A stretch of DNA of 64,000 nucleotides from G963422275 sp963422275 (GTDB lineage Bacteria; Pseudomonadota; Alphaproteobacteria; Rhodobacterales; Rhodobacteraceae). Numbering within the stretch: the stretch's first letter is position 1; every line of letters starts with the position of its first letter. The stretch lies in contig OY729418.1 in the NCBI GenBank assembly GCA_963422275.1, positions 2,852,001 to 2,916,000 of the forward strand, given 5' to 3'. The translations under genes were made by a program, and so were the position numbers. The notes beneath the pieces are model-generated. The model had not been told where the DNA came from. It did not search any database and worked only from the letters and a program-made list of their open reading frames with translations. Shown one piece after another: positions 8,580 through 17,807 of this stretch.

Positions 8580-9737
8580 ATGAGAAACTACATGAAACCT
8601 ATCAGATACGGAATGGTCGGCGGCGGTCGGGGTGGCTTTATCGGCCACGTACATCGGACGGCCGCGAGCCTTGATGGCCATTTCGTGCTCGTCGCGGGAG
8701 CGCTGTCGTCCAACCCGAGCAGGGCTGATGCGTCGGCGGAAGAACTGGGAATCGAGCCAAGTCGCAGTTACAGCACGTTTGAGGAGATGGCGGAGGTCGA
8801 ATCAAAACGCTCCGATGGAATTGATGCGGTCGTGATAGTCACCCCGAACCATCTTCATGCAGCTCCGGCCAAGACGTTCTTGAAAGCGGGAATGCATGTG
8901 ATCTGCGACAAGCCTCTGACGGCCACCTTGGACGAAGCGAAGGAATTGCATGCACTTGCGAAGAATTCGGATCGGGTGTTCGCGCTCACCCACAACTATT
9001 CCGGATATCCCATGATCCGTCAGGCGAGGGAAATGGTGCGTTGCGGCGAGATGGGGGCGATCAGACTGGTTCAAGTTGAATATCCACAGGGCTGGCTGGC
9101 TGAACCACTGGAGGAAACCGGAGACAAGAAAGCGTCATGGCGTACCGATCCGACGCGGTCCGGACCTGGTGGCTGCGTCGCGGACATTGGCACCCACGCC
9201 TATCACTTGATGCGTTTTGTTTCCGAACTCGCGGTGAAGGATATCTCCGCCGAGCTTACTTCGTTCGTTCCCAAGCGGCGTGTAGACGACAATGTATCCG
9301 TTCGGTTGCGTTTCGCAAACGGCGCTCGGGGAGGGCTGTGGGCCTCGCAGGTGGCCATAGGGCATGAAAACGGGCTCCGGATCAGGGTCTACGGGGAAAC
9401 GGCTGCGCTGGAGTGGATTCAAGCCGACCCGAACTATCTTTGGCTTTCGCCGATTGGTGAGCCAAGACGGTTGCTCACTCGCGCTGGAGCCGGCGCCTGG
9501 CCTGTGTCAAATCGGGTCTGCCGAGTGGCCGCGGGACATCCCGAGGGATACCAAGAGGCCTTTGCAAACATATATTCTGAAGTTGCCGTAGCCATTCGCG
9601 CAAAGGAAGCCGGAACGCCGCTTGATTCACGGGTGTCCTATCCTGGCATCGACGATGGACTTGAAGGGATGCAGTTCATCTATGCCTGTATCGAAAGCTC
9701 ATCCAACGATGGCAAGTGGGTTCAGCTAGTGAACTGA
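8580..9737 (+). CDS. Gfo/Idh/MocA-family NAD(P)-dependent oxidoreductase
   Basis: A 385-residue cytoplasmic dehydrogenase. The Rossmann motif is YGMVGGGRGGFIGHVH at residues 9-24. The conserved VVIVTPNHLHAAPA and CDKPLT (usually EKP) segments follow. The C-terminal alpha/beta domain includes GGCVADIGTHAYHL, whose Asp and His are at the usual catalytic positions. This family oxidises or reduces polyols, inositols and sugar derivatives. GCGGAG precedes the ATG at 8580; a second ATG at 8592 is possible. It is separated from the ABC cluster downstream by about 1.9 kb of IS debris, so it may once have been part of that operon. The substrate cannot be read from sequence. Confidence 0.88.
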   Translation: MRNYMKPIRYGMVGGGRGGFIGHVHRTAASLDGHFVLVAGALSSNPSRADASAEELGIEPSRSYSTFEEMAEVESKRSDGIDAVVIVTPNHLHAAPAKTFLKAGMHVICDKPLTATLDEAKELHALAKNSDRVFALTHNYSGYPMIRQAREMVRCGEMGAIRLVQVEYPQGWLAEPLEETGDKKASWRTDPTRSGPGGCVADIGTHAYHLMRFVSELAVKDISAELTSFVPKRRVDDNVSVRLRFANGARGGLWASQVAIGHENGLRIRVYGETAALEWIQADPNYLWLSPIGEPRRLLTRAGAGAWPVSNRVCRVAAGHPEGYQEAFANIYSEVAVAIRAKEAGTPLDSRVSYPGIDDGLEGMQFIYACIESSSNDGKWVQLVN

Positions 9738-10370
9738 ATCCGACGAGTTGCATTGCTTCCGCGGTAAACTGTTGTCGCTTGACAACGATGGAAGCTGAGT
9801 CTCATGGCGAAGAATTTTCCGACTGAACACCGGGCCTCCAAGTCGCCCGCTGTGTCTGCCACGGTTCAGCCACCGGGCTGCAATTCAGGAAATTTACCGC
9901 GGTGCCGGGATCGCGCGAGACATCTTTTCCGAGATTGTCTGCATAATGACAGGGATTGCTTATGCACTTGGTTCCGGTGACACAAGGCATTGTGTCCGGG
10001 ATGTCGGATGATGGAATGTTCGCATGACATTCTTGACGTGGAACCGTCCCATGACCGAAAGCCCCGCCAGCCTCGTCGCCTTCCAGCGCCTGTTCCTGCA
10101 GGCTCTGCGCGCCAAACCTCACCCCTGCCGCATCTTGATCAAACCGGAACCAAGTGCATAAGCAGTTGACAGGGAACTGATATACCAGCGAAGACAGCAT
10201 GTTTGGAAGCGTTTCCGAAGCCTGATTGGGTTTCCGAAAATCTTGCGCACGCCCTTGATGCGCTTGCCTGTCTTGAACACAGGCGGGTTGCTATACTCCG
10301 AGGCCACGCACTACTTTAGCGACAAGCACAAGCCGCTCGGAGCAAGGATTTGCTTCCAGAACCGAATCAT
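9738..10370. other. Degenerate region with IS debris
   Basis: No intact gene. It holds an IS1595 3' fragment (listed separately). Near 10300-10370 there is a possible scrap of a DDE transposase: the frame reads YSEATHYFSDKHKPLG, resembling the HYFSGKHKLYG motif of DDE endonucleases. Confidence 0.5.
10076..10161 (+). pseudogene. IS1595-family transposase 3' fragment
   Basis: It encodes FLQALRAKPHPCRILIKPEP and stops at 10159-10161. From about 10092 onward the DNA is nearly identical to 59838-59910, the end of another IS1595 remnant, so both are tails of the same element type. Confidence 0.75.
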
Positions 10371-10374
10371 CTAG

Positions 10375-10960
10375 GAAACCTCTGATTTGGAGGTTTTTTT
10401 TTGGGGTTTGGCTGCGGGAGTTGCTTTTCTTGGCTGCGCCAGCCGGGGTCCTGCGGTCCGGAAGCCTCAAATGCGCGTTATTCGGGGTGATATCGCCGCC
10501 GGTTCAACTCCCGCAGGGCCGGTCCGGCAGATTCCAGACATGCTTCGCCCCTGTCATGACAGGGGCGGCTGGGCAATCATCAGGTTCGAGAAGCCCGGAA
10601 GCAGCGCAAGCCGCTGCACGTTCCTCTCCAGACCCCGATAGCGAACCATGTCGCAACCGAACACCCGCTCGCGATCCGGAACGGATGCTCCACCCGCACC
10701 TTGGCCTTCGCCATCTCCGCCAGAGCCGCCGCCCGCGTCCGGTGCAATGCGGGCTTCCAGACGTGCCTAGGGGATCGGGCCGTCTATCTGCTCTGGAAAA
10801 ATCTCGCGGCGCTTCTTGCGGTCGCATTCAAGGTTTGCAAAGCTCGGCGGCTGAAAGCGTTGCATGTCGTGATCCCCCGAAAAAAGGCGTGGCGCAAGAC
10901 AGCAGGCACGCACCGGATGCACAATGCCACGCCCAAAATCAGGTTGTATTCAGAGGTTAC
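10375..10960 (-). mobile_element. IS5-group element copy A, internally deleted
   Basis: The left end GAAACCTCTGATTTGG follows CTAG (10371-10374). The right end reads TGTATTCAGAGGTTAC at 10945-10960, followed by CTCG. The ends match the 1.2-kb copy at 56482-57696, but only about 590 bp remain. The transposase was on the minus strand; only remnants of its ends survive. Confidence 0.8.
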
Positions 10961-11666
10961 CTCGCGCTTTTCCCGTTCGGTGCACTAGGTGCCGGGAGCG
11001 CGCGCCCATTTTTTTCTCTTGCCGTTTGTCCTCATGCATTCATTCTGCGCCGGCAGCGAAAGTGTCTCATGGCGAAACCGCAGCTCCGCACCAAAAACGC
11101 TCCTTCGAATTTAAGTTCTGCATTGGTGTGGAAAACAGACTGCTGCAAACGACCGCATGATTGAAATCAACGCGCTAGGGCATGTTTGCCGAGTTGAACT
11201 TCTGCTAGGAATCAAACGCTTGAGTATCTTTCCGTAGAATTTCCGGCTTGCCTTTTACGATAAAGTATTCTAGGATTCGCAGGATTTTTTTGTATCCGCT
11301 CGATCAGGCGATTGGGGGGACAGAAGATTGGATCAAGTAGCTGTGCAGTATGAACATAGAGCTAGATCACGCTGGCCCCGGCCGCTCCGTTGGTGGGGGC
11401 AAGGCCAGTTGCTCAGAAACAAGTTGACGCTTGCCGTTGAAACGTTCCAGCAGTTCCGGGCCGCGCCTGGAAAGGGCGAAAAAATAGGGACCGGACACAA
11501 GGGGACGTTTTTTCATCATCGGGAATCTCGTTTTGCCGCTCTGCGCAAAACTGCAAGCCGAAGTCAGCATTTAAGATCGGGGAAGGATCAACTTAGCGAA
11601 TTGTGCTATCGCATGGGTGTGTCTTGAAGTTCAAATTCAACCGCGCAAAGAACAACGGAGATATTG
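10961..11666. other. Region with no supported gene
   Basis: About 700 bp between IS copy A and the dipeptidase-like gene. Open frames on both strands lack recognisable motifs. The promoter of the 11667-20743 cluster must lie here if the cluster is transcribed on its own, but no clear consensus was found. Confidence 0.5.
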
Positions 11667-12761
11667 ATGTTTAACCTGTCGGAGGAGCAGGAAGCCAGAG
11701 CAAGAAGACTGCACGAAGAATGCCTGATCGTGGACGCAACCGCGCTGTTTCACGTAGCTGCCAAGGAACGCTGGTTCAATCAGGCGCGGAACGGAGGTGT
11801 GGATGTCATTTGGGCAACCATTGGGGGCAATGCCGGCATCTCCGAGACCGTTCGGGCAGTCGCGAATGTGTTGCGCTTCATCGAGGCTCACAGCGATGTG
11901 GCAGTCCAGGTAAGGACAACCGAGGAGATTCGCCAAGCCAAGAAAGACGGCAAGCTTGGCATTCTCTTCGCGACTCAGGATGCCGCCTGCCTGGACGGCG
12001 ACTACGCGTACCTTACCCTGATGGATCGGCTGGGCTATCGCGTGATGGGCCTGACGTATTCCGAGAGCAACATGCTCGGGGACGGATGTGGCGAAAGAAC
12101 CCGCGAGATTCGGGGCTTGAGCTATTTCGGAGTGGACGTTGTCCGCGAAATGAACCGGCTGGGAATCTTGGTGGATCTCGCCCATTGCGGCGATGCAACG
12201 ACGATGGATGCAATCAAGGTGTCGTCCGGGACCTGCCTGTTCACTCATGCCAATGTTCGTGCCATCAGCGATTCCTCCCGAAACAAGACTGACGAGCAGA
12301 TCAAGGCCATGGCCGATACAGGAGGTGTCATGGGGATCACGGGCCTGCCTCGGATGGTGAGCAACGATCTCTATGCTGCCACGATCAATGGGGTGCTTGA
12401 TCACATCGACTACGTTGTCGACTTGGTAGGCATCGATCACGTTGGCTTTGGTGGCGACTACACAGACTCGATCAAGCGCGTCAAGCTTGGAGAAATGCTG
12501 CCGGGTCATGGAACGGCCACCACGACATCGATGCAGAAGGCCCCCCCTACCGTCGGAGCTGGATGGGCCTATTGGCGCGTAAAGCGTCCGGACATGCTGG
12601 GGACGATCGAAGAACGCGATACGGTACCCTATGCAAAGGGGCTGGAAGACTTGTCCAAGCTTCCGAACCTGACCCGCGGGCTGGTTAGCCGCGGATACGA
12701 CGACGAAAGCATCTCGAAGATTCTCGGTGGGAATTGGATGCGTGTTCTTGAAAGGAGGTAG
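11667..12761 (+). CDS. Peptidase M19 (membrane dipeptidase) family protein
   Basis: A 364-residue TIM-barrel protein of the renal-dipeptidase family. Typical segments are GGVDVIWATI, GYRVMGLTYSESN, RLGILVDLAHCGDATT, FTHANVRAISDSSRNK, GIDHVGFGGDYTD and the C-terminal ILGGNWMRVL. Classical members carry HxD zinc ligands in DGHND near the N-terminus; here the position reads VDATALFHV, so that ligand pair is missing. A proteobacterial subgroup shares this loss, and members may use one metal or a different substrate. The ATG at 11667 follows CGGAG. Six bases separate it from the binding-protein gene, so it is probably the first gene of the importer operon and may process the imported compound. Confidence 0.85.
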   Translation: MFNLSEEQEARARRLHEECLIVDATALFHVAAKERWFNQARNGGVDVIWATIGGNAGISETVRAVANVLRFIEAHSDVAVQVRTTEEIRQAKKDGKLGILFATQDAACLDGDYAYLTLMDRLGYRVMGLTYSESNMLGDGCGERTREIRGLSYFGVDVVREMNRLGILVDLAHCGDATTMDAIKVSSGTCLFTHANVRAISDSSRNKTDEQIKAMADTGGVMGITGLPRMVSNDLYAATINGVLDHIDYVVDLVGIDHVGFGGDYTDSIKRVKLGEMLPGHGTATTTSMQKAPPTVGAGWAYWRVKRPDMLGTIEERDTVPYAKGLEDLSKLPNLTRGLVSRGYDDESISKILGGNWMRVLERR

Positions 12762-12767
12762 TGAATC

Positions 12768-14408
12768 ATGAACAACGAAAAACCCAGTAGTGAATCAGCC
12801 ACGAGCGGCGGGAGTCTCCCCGCTCGCGCGGTCGCATTGTCGATTGCAGCTCTGGTTGCAGTTTCCGGTATCGGTCTGTCCTTTTCTTCCGCGTCTGCTC
12901 AGGAGCGGGGCGGAACGTTCATCAAGGCAATCGAGAATGAGCCCGCCTCGCTGGACTATCTGTTCGGCAAGGACTTCGGGGCGCTGACCGCGATGACCAA
13001 TTTGTACAACCCGTTGATCAGGCTCGACTACGAATTCCAGGTGCATCCTGAACTCGCGGAGAGCTGGGAAGTCGCGCCGGACGGACTGACCTACACCTTT
13101 CACCTGCGAAAGGACGTCACATGGCATGACGGCACACCGTTCACGGCGCATGATGTGGAGTTCACCTTCCGCGAAATGACGTGCGAATTTCACAATCGTG
13201 CCAAGACGTGGTGCCCGAAGGTTGCGTCCTTCGAGACCGATGGCGATCATACGTTCAGGATCAACTTGAATGAGCCGTTTGCCCCGCTGCTTACGATCAT
13301 TGCGGACTACAATTCCGGAACCCTGATCCGCCCCAAGCATGTCTGGGAATCAGGAGTGGACAAGGAAAATCAACAGCTTTACGAGCCGGTGGCTGGCACT
13401 GGGCCTTTCGTTTTCAGCAAGTGGGTGCGTGGCAGCCACATCGAGCTGGTCCGGAACGAAAGCTATTTCAAGCCCGGGTTGCCCTACCTCGATCGCGTCG
13501 TGATCCAGTTTCTGCCCGATGAGGCAGGCAGGCTAGCTGCTCTTGAGAATGGCGATATCGATATGATTCATTCGTACATACTTCCGTACGAGCGCGTCAA
13601 TCAGTTCCGGGAGGATCCCAGATTCCAGATCGTTGACCACGGAAACGAAGCGACGGGCACCAACGAGAATCTGCTGATGAACCACGACAACGAGTATCTG
13701 CAGCACAAGACGGTTCGGCAGGCTATAGCTCACGCGTTGAACAAGGACGAGATCGCGGAGGCGGCAATGTTCGGGGCCAGCAAAGCAGCGCACGCGCACA
13801 TTCACAGCGGCGTCAAGTGGGTGCACTTCCCCGAATTCGACTATGCGTACGATGTGGACAGGGCCAACGCGATGCTCGATGAAGCCGGATTCGCTCGAGG
13901 GGACGACGGAACGCGTTTCACCCTGCGTTTGTATTGGGCGTTTGGGCGTGCTTTTGAAGGCAGAGCCGCAGAAGTGATCAGGAGCCAGTTGCGTGAAGTG
14001 GGAATCAACGTGGAGATACAGTCGTTTGATCGTCCTTCCTTCATCGAACGGGTTTTCACGAAGCGCGAATTCGATATGGCACACCAGCTTTTCACGACCT
14101 CGCCCGACCCGACGTTGTCCGTCGTGCACCGGTACAAGTCCTCGACCATCGGAAACGCGTTCGCCAACGCGGCGGGTTGGATCAACGAAGATTACGATCG
14201 CCTGACGGATGAAGAAGTGTCGATTACGGACGTTGCGGAACGTGCAGCCGTCTGGAGGGAAATCCAGAGGATTCTCATGGACGAGTTGCCCGCCAATCCG
14301 CTGTTCGGCATGCCCAACATGCAGCTGGTAAGGTCTGGCTTCACCGACGTCGTCTATGGACCGATCGGCTACAACGGTATTCTGGACCGGGCGCACGTCG
14401 TTAAGTAA
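12768..14408 (+). CDS. ABC transporter periplasmic binding protein (SBP_bac_5)
   Basis: A 546-residue extracytoplasmic solute-binding protein of the peptide/nickel (DppA/OppA) family. An unusually long signal region of about 45 residues includes VALSIAALVAVSGIGLSF and ends near ASAQE. Family landmarks follow: HPELAESWEVAPDGLTYTF, LRKDVTWHDGTPFTAHDVEF and the C-terminal PLFGMPNMQLV. A strong ribosome site (AAAGGAGG) sits 8 bp before the ATG. It leads a complete importer with permeases at 14432 and 15505 and ATPases at 18758 and 19727. The ligand is not predictable from sequence; family members bind peptides, opines, glycosides and other amphiphiles. Confidence 0.92.
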   Translation: MNNEKPSSESATSGGSLPARAVALSIAALVAVSGIGLSFSSASAQERGGTFIKAIENEPASLDYLFGKDFGALTAMTNLYNPLIRLDYEFQVHPELAESWEVAPDGLTYTFHLRKDVTWHDGTPFTAHDVEFTFREMTCEFHNRAKTWCPKVASFETDGDHTFRINLNEPFAPLLTIIADYNSGTLIRPKHVWESGVDKENQQLYEPVAGTGPFVFSKWVRGSHIELVRNESYFKPGLPYLDRVVIQFLPDEAGRLAALENGDIDMIHSYILPYERVNQFREDPRFQIVDHGNEATGTNENLLMNHDNEYLQHKTVRQAIAHALNKDEIAEAAMFGASKAAHAHIHSGVKWVHFPEFDYAYDVDRANAMLDEAGFARGDDGTRFTLRLYWAFGRAFEGRAAEVIRSQLREVGINVEIQSFDRPSFIERVFTKREFDMAHQLFTTSPDPTLSVVHRYKSSTIGNAFANAAGWINEDYDRLTDEEVSITDVAERAAVWREIQRILMDELPANPLFGMPNMQLVRSGFTDVVYGPIGYNGILDRAHVVK

Positions 14409-14431
14409 ACTCGCCTTCGGTTCTCTCTGCC

Positions 14432-15403
14432 ATGCACTTGCACCGCTACGTTCTGGGACGGCTTCTCCAAGCCGTCCCACTTGTATTCGTAGTCGCCACT
14501 GTCAATTTCGTGCTAATACACTCGGCACCCGGTGACCCGATTCACCTTCTCATCGGGGAGGGGTCAGCCAGCGAGGAGCTGATCGAGCGGACACGCGCCG
14601 AGTTCGGCTTGGACAAGCCCATTCATGTTCAATTTTTCAGCTACATCGGTAATCTGCTGCAGCTCAATCTGGGCTATTCGTTGCGATATCGGGAGGACGT
14701 GTTCGACCTTATCCTCAGCCGACTTCCGGCCAGCCTGTTGTTGATGGGCACGGCCTTCGTGGTCAGCAGCGGCGCTGGAATCCTTCTCGGGCTTTACGCC
14801 GGCACACGCAAGGATTCGCTGGCGGACCGCATCGCGGTCATTCTCTCGATCCTTGGATACTCAATGCCGGTGTTCTTTTTAGGCCTGATAATGCTGACGG
14901 TCTTCTCGTTGAAGCTCGGATGGTTCCCGACTCAGGGGATGTTCAACATTCGGGAGCCGCAGGAGGGCTGGGGACTGGTAAAGGATGTCGCGCACCACTT
15001 GGTGCTTCCCGTCATCACCTACAGTGCGTTTCAGCTGGCGCTTATATTCCGCGTCACCCGCGTCAAGATGCAACAGATCATGAAGGAGGATTTCATCACT
15101 ACCGCGCGGGCCAAAGGCGTTCACGAGAGTCGCGTTGTCTTTAGACATGCCGTGCCAAACACGCTTCTGCCGATCGTGACGATTCTCGGTCTGAATCTTG
15201 AATGGTTGCTTGCAGGCTCGGTTCTGACGGAGACAGTGTTTGCGTGGCCGGGACTGGGACGACTCATGTTCGATGCCGTGTCAGCTCGCGACTTCCCGTT
15301 GCTGATGGGACTGTTCGTTGTCATTTCATCGTTCGTGATCATCGTGAACCTGCTTACAGACGTCGTTTACCGGGTCATCGACCCGAGAGTCAGTTTCGAT
15401 TAG
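14432..15403 (+). CDS. ABC transporter permease, DppB/OppB type
   Basis: A 323-residue inner-membrane protein starting MHLHRYVLGRLLQAVPLVF, the typical first helix. It has six predicted membrane spans. The periplasmic GDPIHLLIGEG loop and the cytoplasmic coupling helix TTARAKGVHESRVVFRHAV, which docks on the ATPase, are both present. The C-terminal VVYRVIDPRVSFD is characteristic. It begins 23 bp after the binding-protein stop. It forms the translocation pore with the permease at 15505. Confidence 0.93.
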   Translation: MHLHRYVLGRLLQAVPLVFVVATVNFVLIHSAPGDPIHLLIGEGSASEELIERTRAEFGLDKPIHVQFFSYIGNLLQLNLGYSLRYREDVFDLILSRLPASLLLMGTAFVVSSGAGILLGLYAGTRKDSLADRIAVILSILGYSMPVFFLGLIMLTVFSLKLGWFPTQGMFNIREPQEGWGLVKDVAHHLVLPVITYSAFQLALIFRVTRVKMQQIMKEDFITTARAKGVHESRVVFRHAVPNTLLPIVTILGLNLEWLLAGSVLTETVFAWPGLGRLMFDAVSARDFPLLMGLFVVISSFVIIVNLLTDVVYRVIDPRVSFD

Positions 15404-15504
15404 ACCGGTGCCCCGGAATCCAGTTCGTGCGCCCTTGGCGACTTGGCTGTCGGCGAAGTCGGCGGAACCGAGGTCACGGACGAGAAATATCAAGGCTGTA
15501 CCTG

Positions 15505-16338
15505 ATGGATAGTCACTGGCAACTCTATTTTCGCAACTGGCTGTCTGTATTCGGTCTGGTGATTCTGGTGTTGCTGACGCTTGTGGCGCTGCTCGGGCCG
15601 TTGGTTGCGCCTTATGACCCGGAAGCCATTGGCATCGGGTCGCGAGCCAATCCGCCTGGAGCGACCAACTGGCTTGGCACCGACGAACTTGGCCGAGACG
15701 TTTTCAGCAGAGCTGTTTCCGGAGTGCGCGTGTCGTTGCTGGTTGGCGTGGTTGCCGCGGCGGCCTCAACGCTGGTCGGGATCGTCATCGGAAGCATGGC
15801 AGGGTACTTCGGCGGCATTTTGGATCACGCCTTGATGCGGGGCACGGAAGTCTTCCAGGTAGTGCCACAGTTCTTCCTTGCGGTTGTGCTCGTCGCCGTA
15901 TTCAGTGCCAGCGTGTTCAACATAATCGTGGCGATCGCCATTCTGAGCTGGCCCGCGATTGCCCGGCTCACCCGATCGGAGTTTCTCACGCTCAAATCTC
16001 GCCAATATGTGGATGCCGCGCGCCTGAGCGGCGCAAGTCACTGGATTGTGATCTTCCGCGAAATCCTGCCCAACGCGATGGGCCCTGTGATCGTGAGCGG
16101 AACGCTGCTCGTCGGGCGTGCAATGCTGACCGAGGCTGGTCTCAGCTTCCTTGGATTGGGCGATCCAAGCAGAGTGAGTCTCGGCGTCATGCTTTATCAG
16201 TCCAGACCCTTCATCCAATTCGCGTGGTGGGCTGCGATGTTTCCTGGATTGCTCATCTTCCTTGCGGTGCTGAGCACGAATCTGGTTGGCGACGGATTGA
16301 ACGACGTCATCAATCCGCAGGTGGCTGAAGGGCGTTAG
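15505..16338 (+). CDS. ABC transporter permease, DppC/OppC type
   Basis: A 277-residue membrane protein. I chose the ATG at 15505 (MDSHWQLYFRNWLSVFGL) because the open frame upstream only shadows the end of the preceding permease. The family motif LGTDELGRDVFSRAVSGVRV follows the first helix. The coupling segment YVDAARLSGASHWIVIFREI is intact, and the protein ends GDGLNDVINPQ as expected. It is the partner of the DppB-type permease 101 bp upstream. Confidence 0.93.
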   Translation: MDSHWQLYFRNWLSVFGLVILVLLTLVALLGPLVAPYDPEAIGIGSRANPPGATNWLGTDELGRDVFSRAVSGVRVSLLVGVVAAAASTLVGIVIGSMAGYFGGILDHALMRGTEVFQVVPQFFLAVVLVAVFSASVFNIIVAIAILSWPAIARLTRSEFLTLKSRQYVDAARLSGASHWIVIFREILPNAMGPVIVSGTLLVGRAMLTEAGLSFLGLGDPSRVSLGVMLYQSRPFIQFAWWAAMFPGLLIFLAVLSTNLVGDGLNDVINPQVAEGR

Positions 16339-16386
16339 AATGGCGCGTAGGCGCAAATTTGCCAGTTGGGAGCAGGAAGGAAGACA

Positions 16387-17781
16387 ATGACACATGAAGA
16401 TCGATTGACCCGACATGCTGCGAGTCTGCAAAAGGATGACATTCCTGCATCTGCCCGCGATGCCGTGTCGACCTTGCTCATTGATACTGCCGGCGTGATT
16501 CTTGCAGGTTTGAGGAGCCCGGAATGCCGCAATCTGCTAGCCAAGTATATAGAGTGGGGAGGTTCAGAAGAAAGCTCGGTAGCCGGAAGCGACAGGATGT
16601 TGCCTGCCCCCGCTGCTGCGTTCCTCGGTGGGGTTCTCGCGCACTGGTGGGAATGGGACGACACTCATGATGACTCCGCAGTCCATGCCAGCGCGGTGAT
16701 CTTTCCGACACTGCTCGCGGTGGCGGAGGCGGTTGGCCTGGATGAAGGTGAGCATGCCGGCAACGAATTTGTCGCGGCGACAGTTGCATCCTTTGACATA
16801 GCCTGCCAGATTGGCTCAACCCTCAATCCCCACTATCACGGCGGCGTGATGGCAACAGGCGTTCCAGGGCATATCGGTGCCGCTGCCGGCGCGGCGCGGC
16901 TTCTTGGGCTTGGCGAGGACGGAATAATGTCGGCAATGGGGATAGCCGCCGAGCAGGCCGGCCTAAGCCGGCAACCACTTGCGGACAGGGTCAATGGCAA
17001 GAACGTTCTCTGCGGACTCGCCGCCGGGCAAGCCGCTCAAAGTGCGTTCGCTGCCCAAGCCGGCATTAAGGGATCGTCAAATTTTCTCACTGGCAAGTAT
17101 GGTCTGAACGTCCTGTTTGCGAACGGAGAGGCTGACTTGGACGAAGGGTTGGCCGGAATAGGCACGCGCTACAGCGTGATCGAGACAAGCATCAAGCCTT
17201 ATCCAAGTTGCAGATCGACCCATCCGGGACTCGATTTGACCTTTGACATGATCGCTGAGGATCCCGAACTGCCGCAACGGGTCAAGTCCGTGGAGGTCAC
17301 TTCCTCGCAAATAGTCCATGATTTGTGCGGTGCGCCATTTGCGCCGGGGGACGACCCCCGCGTAGCGGCGCAGTTCAGCATTCCCTACACGCTGTCCGTG
17401 GCCTTGACTCGCGGTCAAATCGCATTGGCGGATTTCAATCCAGCTCAGGTCACAAGCGACAGGACGGTTCTCGAGAAGACGCGGCACGTCAGCGTGACGC
17501 CGCGAACCGAGCCAGTCCAAGGCGAAACTTGGTGGTGGCCTCACAAAGTGAGCATGCGACTCGACGACGGCACTGTTCGCGAGAAGGAAGTTACCGCGTT
17601 AAGGGGATCTCTCGCCCGACCCTTCACGCTAGAAGAGCAACAGGCCAAGCTCGATGAAGCGGGCAAAGACGCCTTGAGCCCTGAACAGCTCGATGGCTTG
17701 GCCAAAGCCGCCAGGGAGGTTGGCGAGCGGGGCGTGGCGCCAGTGACCCGACGTCTGCGCTCCGCCAAGACAATTCACTAG
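16387..17781 (+). CDS. MmgE/PrpD family protein
   Basis: A 464-residue protein of the 2-methylcitrate dehydratase/iminodisuccinate epimerase family. It includes DTAGVILAGLRSPE, the helical ALAHWWEWDDTHDDS-type region (here GVLAHWWEWDDTHDDSAVH), PGHIGAAAGAARLLGL and KPYPSCRSTHPGLD, which contribute to the active site. I chose the ATG at 16387, preceded by GGAAGGAAG; the frame extends 7 codons upstream. Members dehydrate or epimerise hydroxy-tricarboxylates and iminodisuccinates. Its place inside a Dpp-type importer cluster suggests it acts on the imported molecule. Similar pairings occur in uptake loci for amino-polycarboxylate-like compounds, but the substrate here is unknown. Confidence 0.88.
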   Translation: MTHEDRLTRHAASLQKDDIPASARDAVSTLLIDTAGVILAGLRSPECRNLLAKYIEWGGSEESSVAGSDRMLPAPAAAFLGGVLAHWWEWDDTHDDSAVHASAVIFPTLLAVAEAVGLDEGEHAGNEFVAATVASFDIACQIGSTLNPHYHGGVMATGVPGHIGAAAGAARLLGLGEDGIMSAMGIAAEQAGLSRQPLADRVNGKNVLCGLAAGQAAQSAFAAQAGIKGSSNFLTGKYGLNVLFANGEADLDEGLAGIGTRYSVIETSIKPYPSCRSTHPGLDLTFDMIAEDPELPQRVKSVEVTSSQIVHDLCGAPFAPGDDPRVAAQFSIPYTLSVALTRGQIALADFNPAQVTSDRTVLEKTRHVSVTPRTEPVQGETWWWPHKVSMRLDDGTVREKEVTALRGSLARPFTLEEQQAKLDEAGKDALSPEQLDGLAKAAREVGERGVAPVTRRLRSAKTIH

Positions 17782-17807
17782 TCAGATAACTAATATCGAG
17801 GGGAACA

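Noticed and set aside
15202..15504. N-terminal extension of the DppC-type permease
   Set aside because: It overlaps the end of the upstream permease in another frame and lacks family sequence; ATG 15505 fits the family.
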